A DNA stretch of 64,000 nucleotides from Agathobacter rectalis ATCC 33656 (GTDB lineage: Bacteria; Bacillota; Clostridia; Lachnospirales; Lachnospiraceae), in assembly GCF_000020605.1 (NCBI RefSeq), contig NC_012781.1:201001-265000 (forward strand), written 5' to 3'. A program made the position numbers and the translations under genes. Positions 26,448 to 35,958 of this stretch are shown in pieces (the stretch's first letter is position 1; each line of letters starts with the position of its first letter). The notes below the pieces were generated by a model. It had not been told where the DNA came from. It searched no databases and worked only from the letters and a program-made list of their open reading frames with translations.

Positions 26448-26488
26448 TATCATATTGTCATGTCATAAGCACAGCGTTGATTATTGAG

Positions 26489-26788
26489 ATGGACAAAGCA
26501 GATATGGATGAAAATTATACATATATTGTAAGGTGTGCTGACGGCACACTTTATACCGGTTGGACAAATGACCTGAAAAAGCGCATAAAAGCGCATAACT
26601 CCGGGAAAGGTGCCAAATATACAAAGACACGCAGACCTGTGGAGCTGGTCTATTTCGAGCACTTTGCCACGAAAGAGGAGGCAATGAGCAGGGAGTATCA
26701 TATAAAACAGCTCAAGCGCGCACAAAAGCAGGCTCTGATAGATGAAATGAATAAAAATAACAAAAGTATTTTTACACAAAACGGATAG
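26489..26788 (+). CDS. GIY-YIG nuclease superfamily protein (UPF0213/YhbQ-like)
   Basis: About 99 aa. The GIY-YIG core is [23 protein letters not shown] (read as YIV ... YTG), followed by [20 protein letters not shown] and [15 protein letters not shown]. This single-domain family is widespread and thought to act on DNA, though its cellular role is poorly defined. The start is uncertain: TTG at 26477 and ATGs at 26489 and 26504 are possible, and none has a strong ribosome site. Confidence 0.8.
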   Translation: MDKADMDENYTYIVRCADGTLYTGWTNDLKKRIKAHNSGKGAKYTKTRRPVELVYFEHFATKEEAMSREYHIKQLKRAQKQALIDEMNKNNKSIFTQNG

Positions 26789-26912
26789 TCGAAAATAACT
26801 AAAATGACCAAACGCCAGTGTGAGAATACTTATTTTTTTGCAATTCTTTGTGAAAAATTGCCAAAAAATACCTGGTGTTTTTATTAATATATACAGAAAA
26901 GACAAAATCCTC

Positions 26913-26941
26913 TTGCGAAACTACATGAAACTGTCTATAAT
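26913..26941 (+). promoter_or_regulatory. Sigma-A promoter of the sugar ABC transporter operon
   Basis: TTGCGA (26913-26918), 17-bp spacer, TATAAT (26936-26941). The start point would be near 26948, immediately before the operator-like repeats. Confidence 0.75.
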
Positions 26942-26950
26942 AATTCTTGT

Positions 26951-26980
26951 GAAAACGTTACCGCAAACATTACCGAAAAC
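26951..26980 (+). promoter_or_regulatory. LacI-type operator-like repeats
   Basis: GAAAACGTTACCGCAAAC followed by ATTACCGAAAAC: two copies of a TTACCG-AAAC word in tandem just downstream of the -10 box. A LacI repressor bound here would block transcription. The LacI gene at 30464, at the end of the same locus, is the obvious candidate. Confidence 0.5.
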
Positions 26981-27036
26981 AACCAATAATGTTTGCAAAG
27001 ACAATTTTAATATTAAATCTTTTAGGAGGGTTTAAA

Positions 27037-28425
27037 ATGAAAAAGAAATTAGTAACAGTATTACTCGCTTCTTCAATGGTAGCAACAATGCTTGCCGGAT
27101 GTGGATCAGGAAGCGGAGACGGAACAGAGAAAGGCTCATCTGCAAAGGGCGGCGATGGCTCAGTTTACATGTTAAACTTCAAGCCGGAGACAGATCAGGC
27201 ATGGCAGGATCTTGCAGAGAAGTACACAGATGAGACAGGCGTACAGGTTACAGTAGTAACAGCAGCTGATGGACAGTACAAGACAACACTTAAGTCTGAG
27301 CTTGCTAAGAAGGAGGCTCCTACAATCTTCAATATCGGAAGCACATCAGACTGCGCAGAGTATGACAAATACATATATGACTTAAAGGACAGCGAGATTT
27401 ACAAGCACCTTACAGATAAGTCACTTGCACTTGAGTACAATGGCAAGATTGCATCAGTAGCTAACTGCTATGAGTGCTACGGAATCATCTACAACAAGGC
27501 AATTCTTGAGAAATACTGCAGCAACTACTCTGGAGCAGTTATCAAGTCAGTAGATGATATCAAGGATCTTGATACATTAGAGAAGGTTGCAACTGATATC
27601 AACGAGCATGTAGATGACATCAACAAAGCTTGTGACTTACATCTTACAGAGGCATTTGCTTCAGCAGGACTTGACAGCGGATCTAACTGGAGATTCACAG
27701 GACATCTCGCAGGTCTCGCACTCTACTATGAGTTCAAGGATGCAGGATGTGATCTCACAGCAGGACAGAAGGAAGTTACAGGTAAGTACATGGACAACTT
27801 CAAGAGAGTTTGGGATATGTACACAAATACATCAGCAGCAGACAAGGCTACACTTGATTCAGGAAGCTTAAATGCTGAGTCAGAGCTTGGTATGGAAGAG
27901 GCTGTATTCTACCAGAATGGTGACTGGGAGTATGCTAACTTCGCAGATGACAACGAGAACGGATACACAGTTAAGCAGTCTGACCTTTCAATGATGCCTA
28001 TCTACTTCGGTGTAGATGACGCGAACGAGGGACTTGCAGTTGGTACAGAGAACCACTGGACAGTAAACGCTAAGGCAGATCAGAAGGATATTGATGCAAC
28101 ACTTGAATTCCTCAACTGGGTAATCACAAGTGATGACGGACGTGATGCAATCGTTAATAAAATGGGTCTTTCAGCTCCATTCGATACATTCACAGGCGAC
28201 TATGAGTCAAAGAACGCTTTTGCTAATGTAGCATCAGAACTTGCAAAGGAAGGCAAGACATCAGTAGCATGGTCATTCAACGCAACACCTTCAGTAGATG
28301 ACTGGAGAGCTGATTTCCTTGCTCCACTCACAGAGTACACAGAGCGTAATGGTTCATGGGATGACGTTGCAAAGGCATTCTCAGAGAAATGGGCTTATTA
28401 CTGGGATCTTCAGAACGAGCAGTAA
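27037..28425 (+). CDS. Sugar ABC transporter substrate-binding lipoprotein (CUT1 type)
   Basis: 462 aa. The start at 27037 has TAGGAGGG seven bases upstream and begins a lipoprotein signal with lipobox MLAGC near residue 22. The mature protein has the extracellular solute-binding type 1 fold (TGVQVTVVTAADGQYKTTLKSELAKK; NHWTVNAKAD block). It captures an oligosaccharide outside the membrane for the two permeases that follow. No ATPase is encoded here, so a shared MsmK-type ATPase is expected. The sugar cannot be told from sequence; malto-oligosaccharides or raffinose-type sugars are reasonable guesses. Confidence 0.88.
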   Translation: MKKKLVTVLLASSMVATMLAGCGSGSGDGTEKGSSAKGGDGSVYMLNFKPETDQAWQDLAEKYTDETGVQVTVVTAADGQYKTTLKSELAKKEAPTIFNIGSTSDCAEYDKYIYDLKDSEIYKHLTDKSLALEYNGKIASVANCYECYGIIYNKAILEKYCSNYSGAVIKSVDDIKDLDTLEKVATDINEHVDDINKACDLHLTEAFASAGLDSGSNWRFTGHLAGLALYYEFKDAGCDLTAGQKEVTGKYMDNFKRVWDMYTNTSAADKATLDSGSLNAESELGMEEAVFYQNGDWEYANFADDNENGYTVKQSDLSMMPIYFGVDDANEGLAVGTENHWTVNAKADQKDIDATLEFLNWVITSDDGRDAIVNKMGLSAPFDTFTGDYESKNAFANVASELAKEGKTSVAWSFNATPSVDDWRADFLAPLTEYTERNGSWDDVAKAFSEKWAYYWDLQNEQ

Positions 28426-28459
28426 AATTCTCTAAAAGTTAGTAAAAAGTAGTAAAAGT

Positions 28460-28494
28460 GGGGTGAGTGGCAGTCACTCACCCCATATTTTTTT
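28460..28494 (+). terminator. Hairpin/T-tract between binding protein and permease genes
   Basis: Perfect 10-bp stem GGGGTGAGTG/CACTCACCCC with GCAGT loop, followed by ATATTTTTTT. It lies within the operon, so it probably acts as a partial terminator that keeps the binding protein more abundant than the permeases. Confidence 0.8.
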
Positions 28495-28512
28495 AAGAAA
28501 GGTATATTTGTT

Positions 28513-29370
28513 ATGGAAAAGTCGATTAGAAAAAAATTTTGGATCTTCGCTTTACCGACAATGGCAGCATTTACAATAGGATTTATTGTACCGTTCGTAT
28601 ATGGTATCTTCCTTTCATTTTGTAAATTCTCCACTGTTACAGACTGGAAATGGGTGGGATTTAAAAATTACACAAGGATTTTTGTTGTAAACGGCAGTGT
28701 GGATACAACCTTTATTCATTCAATCTGGTACACAGCACTATTTACAGTAGTTTCGGTACTGATTATCAATATCGTATCATTTGCAATAGCAATGGCGCTT
28801 ACAAAAGGAATCAGAGGAACAAATCTTTTCCGTACAGTATTCTTCCTTCCAAACCTGATCGGTGGAATCGTACTCTCATATGTATGGTTGATGATTTTTA
28901 ACTCTATCCTGCAGAACTATTCAAAGACAATCGTAAGCTCAGAGTGGTCAGCATTCTGGGGACTTATCGCAGTAGTATGCTGGCAGCAGATTGGATATAT
29001 GATGATTATCTACATCGCAGGTATTCAGAATATACCGGGTGAGCTTATTGAGGCAGCAAAGATTGATGGAGCCAACAGATGGCAGCTCTTAAAGAGCGTT
29101 ATTCTTCCAATGCTTATGCCGACAATCACAATCTGTACATTCCTGACACTGACAAACGGCTTCAAGCTGTTCGACCAGAACTTAGCTCTTACAGGCGGTA
29201 ATCCGGGAAAGATGTCAGAGCTGCTTGCCTTAAATATCTACAACACCATGTATGGAACAACAGGATGGCAGGGCGTAGGCCAGGCAAAGGCTGTTATATT
29301 CTTTATAATTGTTGCAATTATCGCACTTGCACAGAATAAGATTACTACAAGCAAGGAGGTACAGGACTAA
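28513..29370 (+). CDS. Sugar ABC transporter permease (MalF/UgpA type)
   Basis: 285 aa, six transmembrane segments, with the inner-membrane permease EAA-type loop GELIEAAKIDGANRWQLLKSVILPMLMPT near residue 180. It pairs with the 29370 permease to form the channel. The ribosome site AAGAAAGG lies before the ATG and directly follows the hairpin at 28460. Its stop overlaps the next gene's ATG by one base (TAATG), indicating coupled translation. Confidence 0.9.
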   Translation: MEKSIRKKFWIFALPTMAAFTIGFIVPFVYGIFLSFCKFSTVTDWKWVGFKNYTRIFVVNGSVDTTFIHSIWYTALFTVVSVLIINIVSFAIAMALTKGIRGTNLFRTVFFLPNLIGGIVLSYVWLMIFNSILQNYSKTIVSSEWSAFWGLIAVVCWQQIGYMMIIYIAGIQNIPGELIEAAKIDGANRWQLLKSVILPMLMPTITICTFLTLTNGFKLFDQNLALTGGNPGKMSELLALNIYNTMYGTTGWQGVGQAKAVIFFIIVAIIALAQNKITTSKEVQD

Positions 29371-30281
29371 TGGCAAAACAGAAAAAAACGCAGGAAGTCA
29401 GTGCCGTAAGACAGGCCAAGCACGGTTGGATAATCACATTATTATTCACTGTTTTATCAGTACTTTGGATTTCACCAATCTTTATGGTGTTACTCAATTC
29501 ATTTAAGAGAAAAGCCTACATATTCAAGCATCCGTTTGGAATCAGCACAGTATCTATCACTGAGGGCTTTGAAGCCTTCAAGGATGGTATGTCAAGGCTT
29601 TTCTGTAGCACATTAAACTACAAGAATGGTCTCAGAATGACACATTTCTGGGACTGCTTTGGAAATTCACTTTTCATCACAGTCGGCTCAGTAGTACTTA
29701 TTGTACTCTGCTGCTCAATGTGTGCATGGTACATAGTTCGTGTAAAGACTAAGGGCACAAAGCTTATGTATACACTTTGCCTTTTCTCTATGATTGTACC
29801 ATTCCAGATGGTAATGTTTACATTATCAAAATTTGCAAATATGCTTCATTTATCAAATCCACTCGGTATCATCATTGTATATCTTGGCTTTGGAGCAGGA
29901 CTTGCTGTGTTTATGTTTACAGGATTTGTAAAGAGTATCTCATTAGAGATCGAAGAGGCAGCTATGATTGATGGCTGTACACCATTACAGATGTATTTCA
30001 GGGTTGTATTTCCAATACTTCGTCCTACAGCGGTAACAGTAGCGATACTTGAGGCAATGTGGGTATGGAATGATTACCTTCTTCCATCACTGGTTTTAAA
30101 CATCAACCAGTACAAAACCATACCAATTGCTATTCAGTACTTAAAGCAGAGCCACGGTATGATTGACTGGGGTGCAATGATGGCCATGCTCGTGCTTGCG
30201 ATTCTGCCAATTGTTATCTTCTATATTGTATGTCAGAAGTACATTATAGAGGGTGTGCTCGCAGGAGCTGTAAAGGGTTAA
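29370..30281 (+). CDS. Sugar ABC transporter permease (MalG/UgpE type)
   Basis: 303 aa, six transmembrane segments, with the MalG-type EAA loop (SLEIEEAAMIDGCTPLQMYFRVVFPILRPT) near residue 195. It is the second channel half of the CUT1 importer. It starts on the stop codon of the previous gene. A TTAAGCCCCACA/TGTGGGGCTTAA inverted repeat (30315-30353) follows. Confidence 0.9.
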   Translation: MAKQKKTQEVSAVRQAKHGWIITLLFTVLSVLWISPIFMVLLNSFKRKAYIFKHPFGISTVSITEGFEAFKDGMSRLFCSTLNYKNGLRMTHFWDCFGNSLFITVGSVVLIVLCCSMCAWYIVRVKTKGTKLMYTLCLFSMIVPFQMVMFTLSKFANMLHLSNPLGIIIVYLGFGAGLAVFMFTGFVKSISLEIEEAAMIDGCTPLQMYFRVVFPILRPTAVTVAILEAMWVWNDYLLPSLVLNINQYKTIPIAIQYLKQSHGMIDWGAMMAMLVLAILPIVIFYIVCQKYIIEGVLAGAVKG

Positions 30282-30314
30282 TATAGCTTACAAGAGGATA
30301 TAGTTTATGTTATT

Positions 30315-30353
30315 TTAAGCCCCACACTTGTTAAGAAAACATGTGGGGCTTAA
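30315..30353 (+). terminator. Hairpin after the sugar transporter operon
   Basis: 12-bp perfect inverted repeat TTAAGCCCCACA/TGTGGGGCTTAA with a 15-base loop. It lacks a long T-run after it, so termination may be Rho-independent but weak, or it may protect the 3' end. Confidence 0.55.
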
Positions 30354-30463
30354 GCTAAATTAGCAGGTTTTGTAGTTGTGGATATATGATATAACGAGTG
30401 AAATAAATTATATCACATGGATATAATGTAAAAGGACGTATCGCTGTCCGGACGGGGAAAACA

Positions 30464-31468
30464 ATGACAATTGTAGATATAGCAAAAGAATCGGGATACT
30501 CAGTAACAACTGTATCCCGAGTTTTAAATAACAGGCAGGATGTTTCTCCTGCAGCAAAAGAAACCATAATGAAAATAGTTGAGGCACACAACTTTGTGCC
30601 AAATACCAATGCAAAGAGGCTCAAGCAGACCATTTCCAGAAATATTTATCTGTTGGTAAAGGGTACCTCTAATATGCTGTTTGCAAACGTAGTCGAGGAA
30701 ATCCAGTCGATAATAGACAGAACAGACTACTCTTTGAGCATCACATATCTGGATGAGGACAGTAATCTAAGCAGTGTGACAGACCGCATATGCAGGGAGC
30801 GAAAGCCGCTTGGCATCATATTCCTCGGAGGCAGCAGGGAGGATTTCTCGGAGGATACATCTTCGTTTAAGGTGCCGTGTGTTATCGTGACCACATCGGC
30901 AGAAAACTGGAGCATGGAGGAGCTGTCATCTGTTTCCATTGATGATGAGAAGGCAGGGGAAACAATCGTCGACTATCTCATCGAGCATGGACATACAAAG
31001 ATAGCAGAGATTGGAGCCAATCTGGAGCTTTCACAGACAGCTCGTCTGCGACATAACGGATATCTCAACAGCTTAAAAAAGCATGGAATCACACCTGATG
31101 AGCGTTACTATGAGAGAGCGCGATTCTCATATGACAGCGCATATCGTGCGATGAAAAAGCTTTTGGAAAAGGATATAGAAATCACCGCAGTCTATGCGAT
31201 TTCCGATGTCATGGCAATCGGTGCCTTAAGGGCAATACTTGATAAGGGACTCAGGGTGCCGGAAGATATATCTATCACAGGCTTTGATGGTTCGACACTT
31301 GCAGAGTACTACAATCCCAAGATTGTATCTATCAGACAGCCGCACAAGGATATGGCGGCACGCAGCGTGGAGCTTCTTTTTAACATGATAGATTTGCATA
31401 AAGGCTCATGTCATGAGATAATACCATTTGAGCTGACAGAGGGCGAGAGTGTTGCTAGAATTGATTAA
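30464..31468 (+). CDS. LacI family transcriptional regulator
   Basis: 334 aa. The N-terminal HTH (TIVDIAKESGYSVTTVSRVLNNRQDVSPAAKETI) and hinge are followed by a periplasmic-binding-protein-like sensor ending in DISITGFDGSTLAEYYNPKIVSIRQP. It sits 180 bases after the CUT1 transporter and probably represses it through the TTACCG repeats at 26951. The effector should be the imported sugar or its product. Separate promoter elements upstream (TATAAT near 30424) suggest its own transcript. Confidence 0.9.
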   Translation: MTIVDIAKESGYSVTTVSRVLNNRQDVSPAAKETIMKIVEAHNFVPNTNAKRLKQTISRNIYLLVKGTSNMLFANVVEEIQSIIDRTDYSLSITYLDEDSNLSSVTDRICRERKPLGIIFLGGSREDFSEDTSSFKVPCVIVTTSAENWSMEELSSVSIDDEKAGETIVDYLIEHGHTKIAEIGANLELSQTARLRHNGYLNSLKKHGITPDERYYERARFSYDSAYRAMKKLLEKDIEITAVYAISDVMAIGALRAILDKGLRVPEDISITGFDGSTLAEYYNPKIVSIRQPHKDMAARSVELLFNMIDLHKGSCHEIIPFELTEGESVARID

Positions 31469-31528
31469 AGACTATATAATATCAGCTTGTTACATTCCGG
31501 ACATACAATAAACGAGGAGGAATCGCGC

Positions 31529-32695
31529 ATGGAAGTGAATAATAAGATGAAGCACACCATAAAGGTCGCATGGGCCAAAGGGTTTTCACAGTTTTTAGCA
31601 CTAGCAGGAGCAATCCTGCTAGTGTTTGTGCTATTTAAATTCGATGCAATAATGGCACAGATAGTGAGAATAATAAACATACTTATGCCAATCATCATGG
31701 GGATTGTGCTGGCGTATCTCATAAATCCGATGGTAGAGTTTTATGACAGAAAGCTAAGCAATTCGCTTGGCAAAGCCATAGAAAAGAAGTGTGGAAAGAG
31801 ACCTTCTATGAGAGGGTTGTCAATACTTATAAGTCTGGCCATAATAATAGCCATTATTGTAGTGCTCATCATGATGGTGGTGCCACAGCTTGTAAGCAAT
31901 ATCACAAATGCGGTCAGTCTTTTACCGGATCAGATACAGGACCTTGTGAAAAAAATCACGGAGCTTGCCAAAAACAATGACAGGGCAAAGGAAATAATCA
32001 CTGAGCTATACAATAACGGCATAAGCTATTTTACTGAATGGGTAAAGGACAATATGCTCGGACAGGTTACCTTTGTGATAAACGGTATTATGGGAATCTT
32101 TGGCACAGCGGTAAACTGTCTTGTTGCATTCATCGTTGCCATCTATGTCCTTCTTAGCAAGGATACCTTCAAACGCCAGACTAAAAAGCTCGTGAGCGCA
32201 TTTCTGCCGGAGCGCCATATACAGGTGCTTTCAAGCATCTTAAAGGAGAGCGACAAGATATTCGGTGGCTTTATCAGTGGCAAAATCATTGATTCACTCA
32301 TAATCGGAGCTATCTGTTTCGTGTGCTGCCTGATACTGCGAATGCCGTATGTAGCACTCATCAGCGTGATAGTCGGAGTGACCAATGTCATACCGTTCTT
32401 TGGACCGTACATTGGAGCCATACCAAGCACCATACTCATCATGCTCGACAGCCCGTCAAAGGGTGTGATATTTTTGCTGTTTATCATTATCTTACAGCAG
32501 GTGGACGGCAATATTATCGGACCAAAGATACTCGGTGAGTCCACAGGACTCTCACCTTTCTGGGTGGTATTTGCAATCTTCCTTGGAAATGGATTATTTG
32601 GAGTAATGGGGCTGTTCATCGGAGTACCGACATGGGGTGTCGTGTACTACCTGATAAAGAGATATGTGAATTATCGTGTGAGGAAGAAAGAATAA
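31529..32695 (+). CDS. AI-2E family transporter/permease
   Basis: 388 aa. The ATG at 31529 has GAGGAGG eight bases upstream and is chosen over a TTG 42 bases earlier. About eight hydrophobic segments show the family pattern of paired N-terminal helices, a long amphipathic stretch (residues ~110-190) and a C-terminal block IIILQQVDGNIIGPKILGESTGLSPFWV. Members export diverse small molecules, and the autoinducer-2 role of the founder does not extend to all. The substrate here is unknown. Confidence 0.88.
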   Translation: MEVNNKMKHTIKVAWAKGFSQFLALAGAILLVFVLFKFDAIMAQIVRIINILMPIIMGIVLAYLINPMVEFYDRKLSNSLGKAIEKKCGKRPSMRGLSILISLAIIIAIIVVLIMMVVPQLVSNITNAVSLLPDQIQDLVKKITELAKNNDRAKEIITELYNNGISYFTEWVKDNMLGQVTFVINGIMGIFGTAVNCLVAFIVAIYVLLSKDTFKRQTKKLVSAFLPERHIQVLSSILKESDKIFGGFISGKIIDSLIIGAICFVCCLILRMPYVALISVIVGVTNVIPFFGPYIGAIPSTILIMLDSPSKGVIFLLFIIILQQVDGNIIGPKILGESTGLSPFWVVFAIFLGNGLFGVMGLFIGVPTWGVVYYLIKRYVNYRVRKKE

Positions 32696-32765
32696 ACGTA
32701 CTGTTAAAAAATAAGTTATAAATTTTGAAAATAGTACTTGAATACTGGAAAATATGTGTATATAA

Positions 32766-32810
32766 TGTGTGAACGAGGCTTTGAAAAAGAGCTTGTTCAC
32801 ACATTTTTTT
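32766..32810 (+). terminator. Intrinsic terminator after the AI-2E gene
   Basis: TGTGTGAAC/GTTCACACA outer stem with internal AG-CTT/AAGAGCTT pairing and a seven-T run at 32804. A TATAAT at 32761 immediately before it may be a promoter; its start would fall inside the hairpin. Confidence 0.75.
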
Positions 32811-32884
32811 AATAGATTTTCTGCAGGGGTGAACCTGCTGGGAAAAGTTATTATGAATTGAATTTTTGGGGAGGGTATTTACAC

Positions 32885-34228
32885 ATGAAGACAGACATGA
32901 CTAAAGGCAATCCAATGAAAATTATACTGCTGTTCTCGATTCCTGTTCTGATGGGAAATCTGTTTCAGCAGTTCTATAATATGGTGGACACGATTATCGT
33001 GGGGCAGTATCTGGGCTCAAAGGCGCTTGCGGCGGTTGGTTCGACAGGCTGTATTATGTTTCTGGTGCTTGGCTTTGCAAATGGAATAGCACAGGGCTTT
33101 GGAGTTATGGCAAGCCATGCGTTTGGTGCGAAAAAAGAGAAGCTTTTGAAGCATTATGTGGCTTTAGCTATCATTCTTACTGTGATTGTTTCAGTGGTGC
33201 TCACGATTCCGACAGTGCTTGCGTCGAGGCAGCTTCTTATCTGGCTCAATACACCTGATGATATACTTGTCATGGCTGATGCGTACATAAAGGTCATTTT
33301 TGCGGGAATTTTCTGCACCATGTCCTACAATGTGGCTTCCGGTCTTTTGCGAAGTATCGGAGACAGCAAGACTCCGCTGTACTTTTTGATTTTTTCATCT
33401 GTATTGAATATTGTGCTGGATATATTCTTTATCGTGGTGGTGAAGGCAGGCACAGCAGGAGCTGCTTATGCGACAGTTATCTCGCAGGGAATTGCTGCAG
33501 TTTTGTCATTTATCGTGATGTTTAAGAAGTATGATTTGCTGCGCACCAGCCGTGAGGATTATTACATGGACTGGAGCGGAATCTGGCGCATGCTCTCAAT
33601 CGGTCTGCAGATGGCACTCAACTATTCAATCACTGCTATCGGAACGATGATCTTCCAGGCTGCGGTCAATGTGTTCGGTTCGCAGGTGGTAGCTGCGTAT
33701 ACCGCCGCATCCAAGGTCAGCAATATCGCGACACAGACCATGCCTACACTTGGAACAGCCGCTGCGACTTACTGCGGACAAAATCTTGGAGCAGGAAGAT
33801 ACGACAGGATATTTAAGGGTATGAAGTCATGCTTTTTCATATGTATAGGCTGCGCAGTTTTAGCGGCAGCAATTAACTGCTTTGTCGGACCGTACATGAT
33901 AGGCTGGTTTATCACATCGCCTACGGCAACTGACATTGACTGTGCTATGAAATATCTGAAAATCGCGAGTGTCTTCATGCTTCCTCTTGCATGGATTTTT
34001 GCATACAGAAACGGTCTGCAGGGACTTAACAAGGGTCTTGTGCCTATGCTTAGCGGTGCGATGGAGCTTGTGTCGAGATGGATTGCAATACTTGCCCTGT
34101 CAAAGCCATTTGGTTACGGCGGTGTGTGCTTTGCAGATCCGGCAGCCTGGCTTACAACAGGAATACTACTTATTGTGACCTACTATGTGTGGGAGATGCG
34201 CATGAGAAAGAAGATACAGATAAAATAG
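32885..34228 (+). CDS. MATE family efflux transporter
   Basis: 447 aa, about twelve transmembrane segments in two halves. The N-terminus has NLFQQFYNMVDTIIVGQYLGSKALAAVGST, typical of the MATE/MepA branch, with a second-half match around AAYTAASKVSNIATQTMPTLGTAAATYCGQN. The ATG at 32885 has GGGGAGGG about ten bases upstream; a TTG at 32858 lacks one. It is a full-length Na+/drug antiporter homologue, the second MATE gene of the window, with no adjacent regulator. The substrate is unknown. Confidence 0.92.
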   Translation: MKTDMTKGNPMKIILLFSIPVLMGNLFQQFYNMVDTIIVGQYLGSKALAAVGSTGCIMFLVLGFANGIAQGFGVMASHAFGAKKEKLLKHYVALAIILTVIVSVVLTIPTVLASRQLLIWLNTPDDILVMADAYIKVIFAGIFCTMSYNVASGLLRSIGDSKTPLYFLIFSSVLNIVLDIFFIVVVKAGTAGAAYATVISQGIAAVLSFIVMFKKYDLLRTSREDYYMDWSGIWRMLSIGLQMALNYSITAIGTMIFQAAVNVFGSQVVAAYTAASKVSNIATQTMPTLGTAAATYCGQNLGAGRYDRIFKGMKSCFFICIGCAVLAAAINCFVGPYMIGWFITSPTATDIDCAMKYLKIASVFMLPLAWIFAYRNGLQGLNKGLVPMLSGAMELVSRWIAILALSKPFGYGGVCFADPAAWLTTGILLIVTYYVWEMRMRKKIQIK

Positions 34229-34311
34229 ATTTCACACAAATTGGTTTATTCGTGGTACAATTAAGCCACGGATAAATCAATTTCATTTACAGAGATAAAG
34301 AGGCGGATTGC

Positions 34312-35931
34312 ATGAATTATTATGAGCTTTCAAACACTGTCACCCCTGATACCATTGGATACAAAAATGGCTTATGGCAGAAAAGATATGTGCAGATTTA
34401 CAGAGTATTGACTGTTGTATGGAGTGTTTTGACATTATGCTTGTTGTTTGGAATGTTCCATAGGGATGACTATAGTTCAGGAATGATTAAATCATGTTTA
34501 TTGCTCTTTTTTGCATGTATTATTTTTCTGGTGTTGATGCTGATCGCTGTTGTTAATATATCAGCGAAAAGGACAGAGAATTGGAGCCTTCAGGACAGGC
34601 ATGATTACAATTTGGCTATGTACAGAACCAGATACAGGAATAATAGGCAGCTTCAGTCAGTTGTGTTGATAGTGATGGCTAAGCAGCAGCTTCTTATGTC
34701 AAACTATGATCTGGCCGCACAGGCTCTTGCAATGGTTGATATCAATTGTGTGAAGCTGCCATATTTAAGAGATTATTATTTTTGCAATGCTGCAGTTTTG
34801 TTCCTATGTGATAAGCCGGGCTGGCAGGAGTGGCTGGATAAGTGCTATGCTGTGCCGGCGAATCAAAAGCAGATGACGGACATGCAGATTGGTGCATTGT
34901 TTTTATCAGAAAATGCAAAAATGGATTTGTGTCAGGCAATTTACGCAGACACCAGGATAAAGCATAAGTGGCCGACAGCAATTGTAATTACTGCGATATT
35001 GGTGTTGTATGCAGGAATTTTCTATGGAGTAGGAGGCTTACTGTCTCGAGGATATCACTATAGATACTGGTTCGAGCTGTCGTCTGTTCTGATAACATAC
35101 GCAGGCTGTATGGTCTTGTCGCTTTACTGGATAATCAGGTGGATATTATTCAGTGACAGCGTATCTAAAAAGTCAGAAGGGGTAAGGCTATTCAGAAAAG
35201 TAATACTCATAGTCATGTGGCTGTGTTTGATGGCTGCCATGGTTATTAATCTGATAATTTCATTCATCGGCATGGATACGGAGAAAAAGGTATATGCGAA
35301 TGGTCTTATCTGCATGAGTACTTCGGATGGATATAGTACTGATGAATATTATAACATCAAGGTTGGACCTTTCCTGAGACGAAATTTGACATTTAAGGAA
35401 ACAATAAAGTTTGGACTTATAAACGATGATGACAGCACCGATGACAGTGGAAATGATGCTGGTGATAGTGGTGCAAATGACAGTGAAAACAGCACTGAGA
35501 ATAATTCACAGTCATACAATGACGCTTCTGAAAATACAGAAAATGAGAATGCAGGAAATGAGAACGCTGACGAAAGCCTGGATACAGAAAGCATGGCCGT
35601 ATATGATTACATGTCAGCTGCAGGGATACTCTCAGCCGGGGATGCCGGTATTATTCGCAACGGTTCCACAGCTAAAGGTACTTTTTATTCTGTTTTCGAA
35701 ACCGGCGAGGCTGATGGAAATACGTATGAGAATAGGTTAGTTTATGACAGAGTTTCCGAAAATGGACAGTGTGATTTGTTTGTTTATGAGCAGTTGGTTA
35801 GTGGCTCAGATACAAGGCTACTGGGATTTTATGCTGTAAATAAAACCACAAATGAGGTTTTCTCAGCGGATAGAAACTCATGGGGTGGTGTGAGCAGCAG
35901 GGAATATCAGGACGCAACAGGAGAAAATTAG
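34312..35931 (+). CDS. Large membrane protein with acidic low-complexity linker, unknown function
   Basis: 539 aa. Residues ~30-50 and ~65-85 are two membrane helices. A cytoplasmic-looking helical region follows (~95-215), then three further helices (~222-330). After residue ~365 comes an Asp/Glu/Asn/Ser-rich tract (DDDSTDDSGNDAGDSG, then ENENAGNENADES) of about 60 residues, and then a folded-looking tail. No family recognised. The first half has a TPR-like look (LAAQALAMVDINCVKLPYLRDYYFCNAAVLFL). The acidic tract is a likely disordered spacer outside the membrane. Start supported by AAAGAGGCGG upstream. Confidence 0.6.
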   Translation: MNYYELSNTVTPDTIGYKNGLWQKRYVQIYRVLTVVWSVLTLCLLFGMFHRDDYSSGMIKSCLLLFFACIIFLVLMLIAVVNISAKRTENWSLQDRHDYNLAMYRTRYRNNRQLQSVVLIVMAKQQLLMSNYDLAAQALAMVDINCVKLPYLRDYYFCNAAVLFLCDKPGWQEWLDKCYAVPANQKQMTDMQIGALFLSENAKMDLCQAIYADTRIKHKWPTAIVITAILVLYAGIFYGVGGLLSRGYHYRYWFELSSVLITYAGCMVLSLYWIIRWILFSDSVSKKSEGVRLFRKVILIVMWLCLMAAMVINLIISFIGMDTEKKVYANGLICMSTSDGYSTDEYYNIKVGPFLRRNLTFKETIKFGLINDDDSTDDSGNDAGDSGANDSENSTENNSQSYNDASENTENENAGNENADESLDTESMAVYDYMSAAGILSAGDAGIIRNGSTAKGTFYSVFETGEADGNTYENRLVYDRVSENGQCDLFVYEQLVSGSDTRLLGFYAVNKTTNEVFSADRNSWGGVSSREYQDATGEN

Positions 35932-35958
35932 GCTGGTACATGTCACATAAACGATGTA

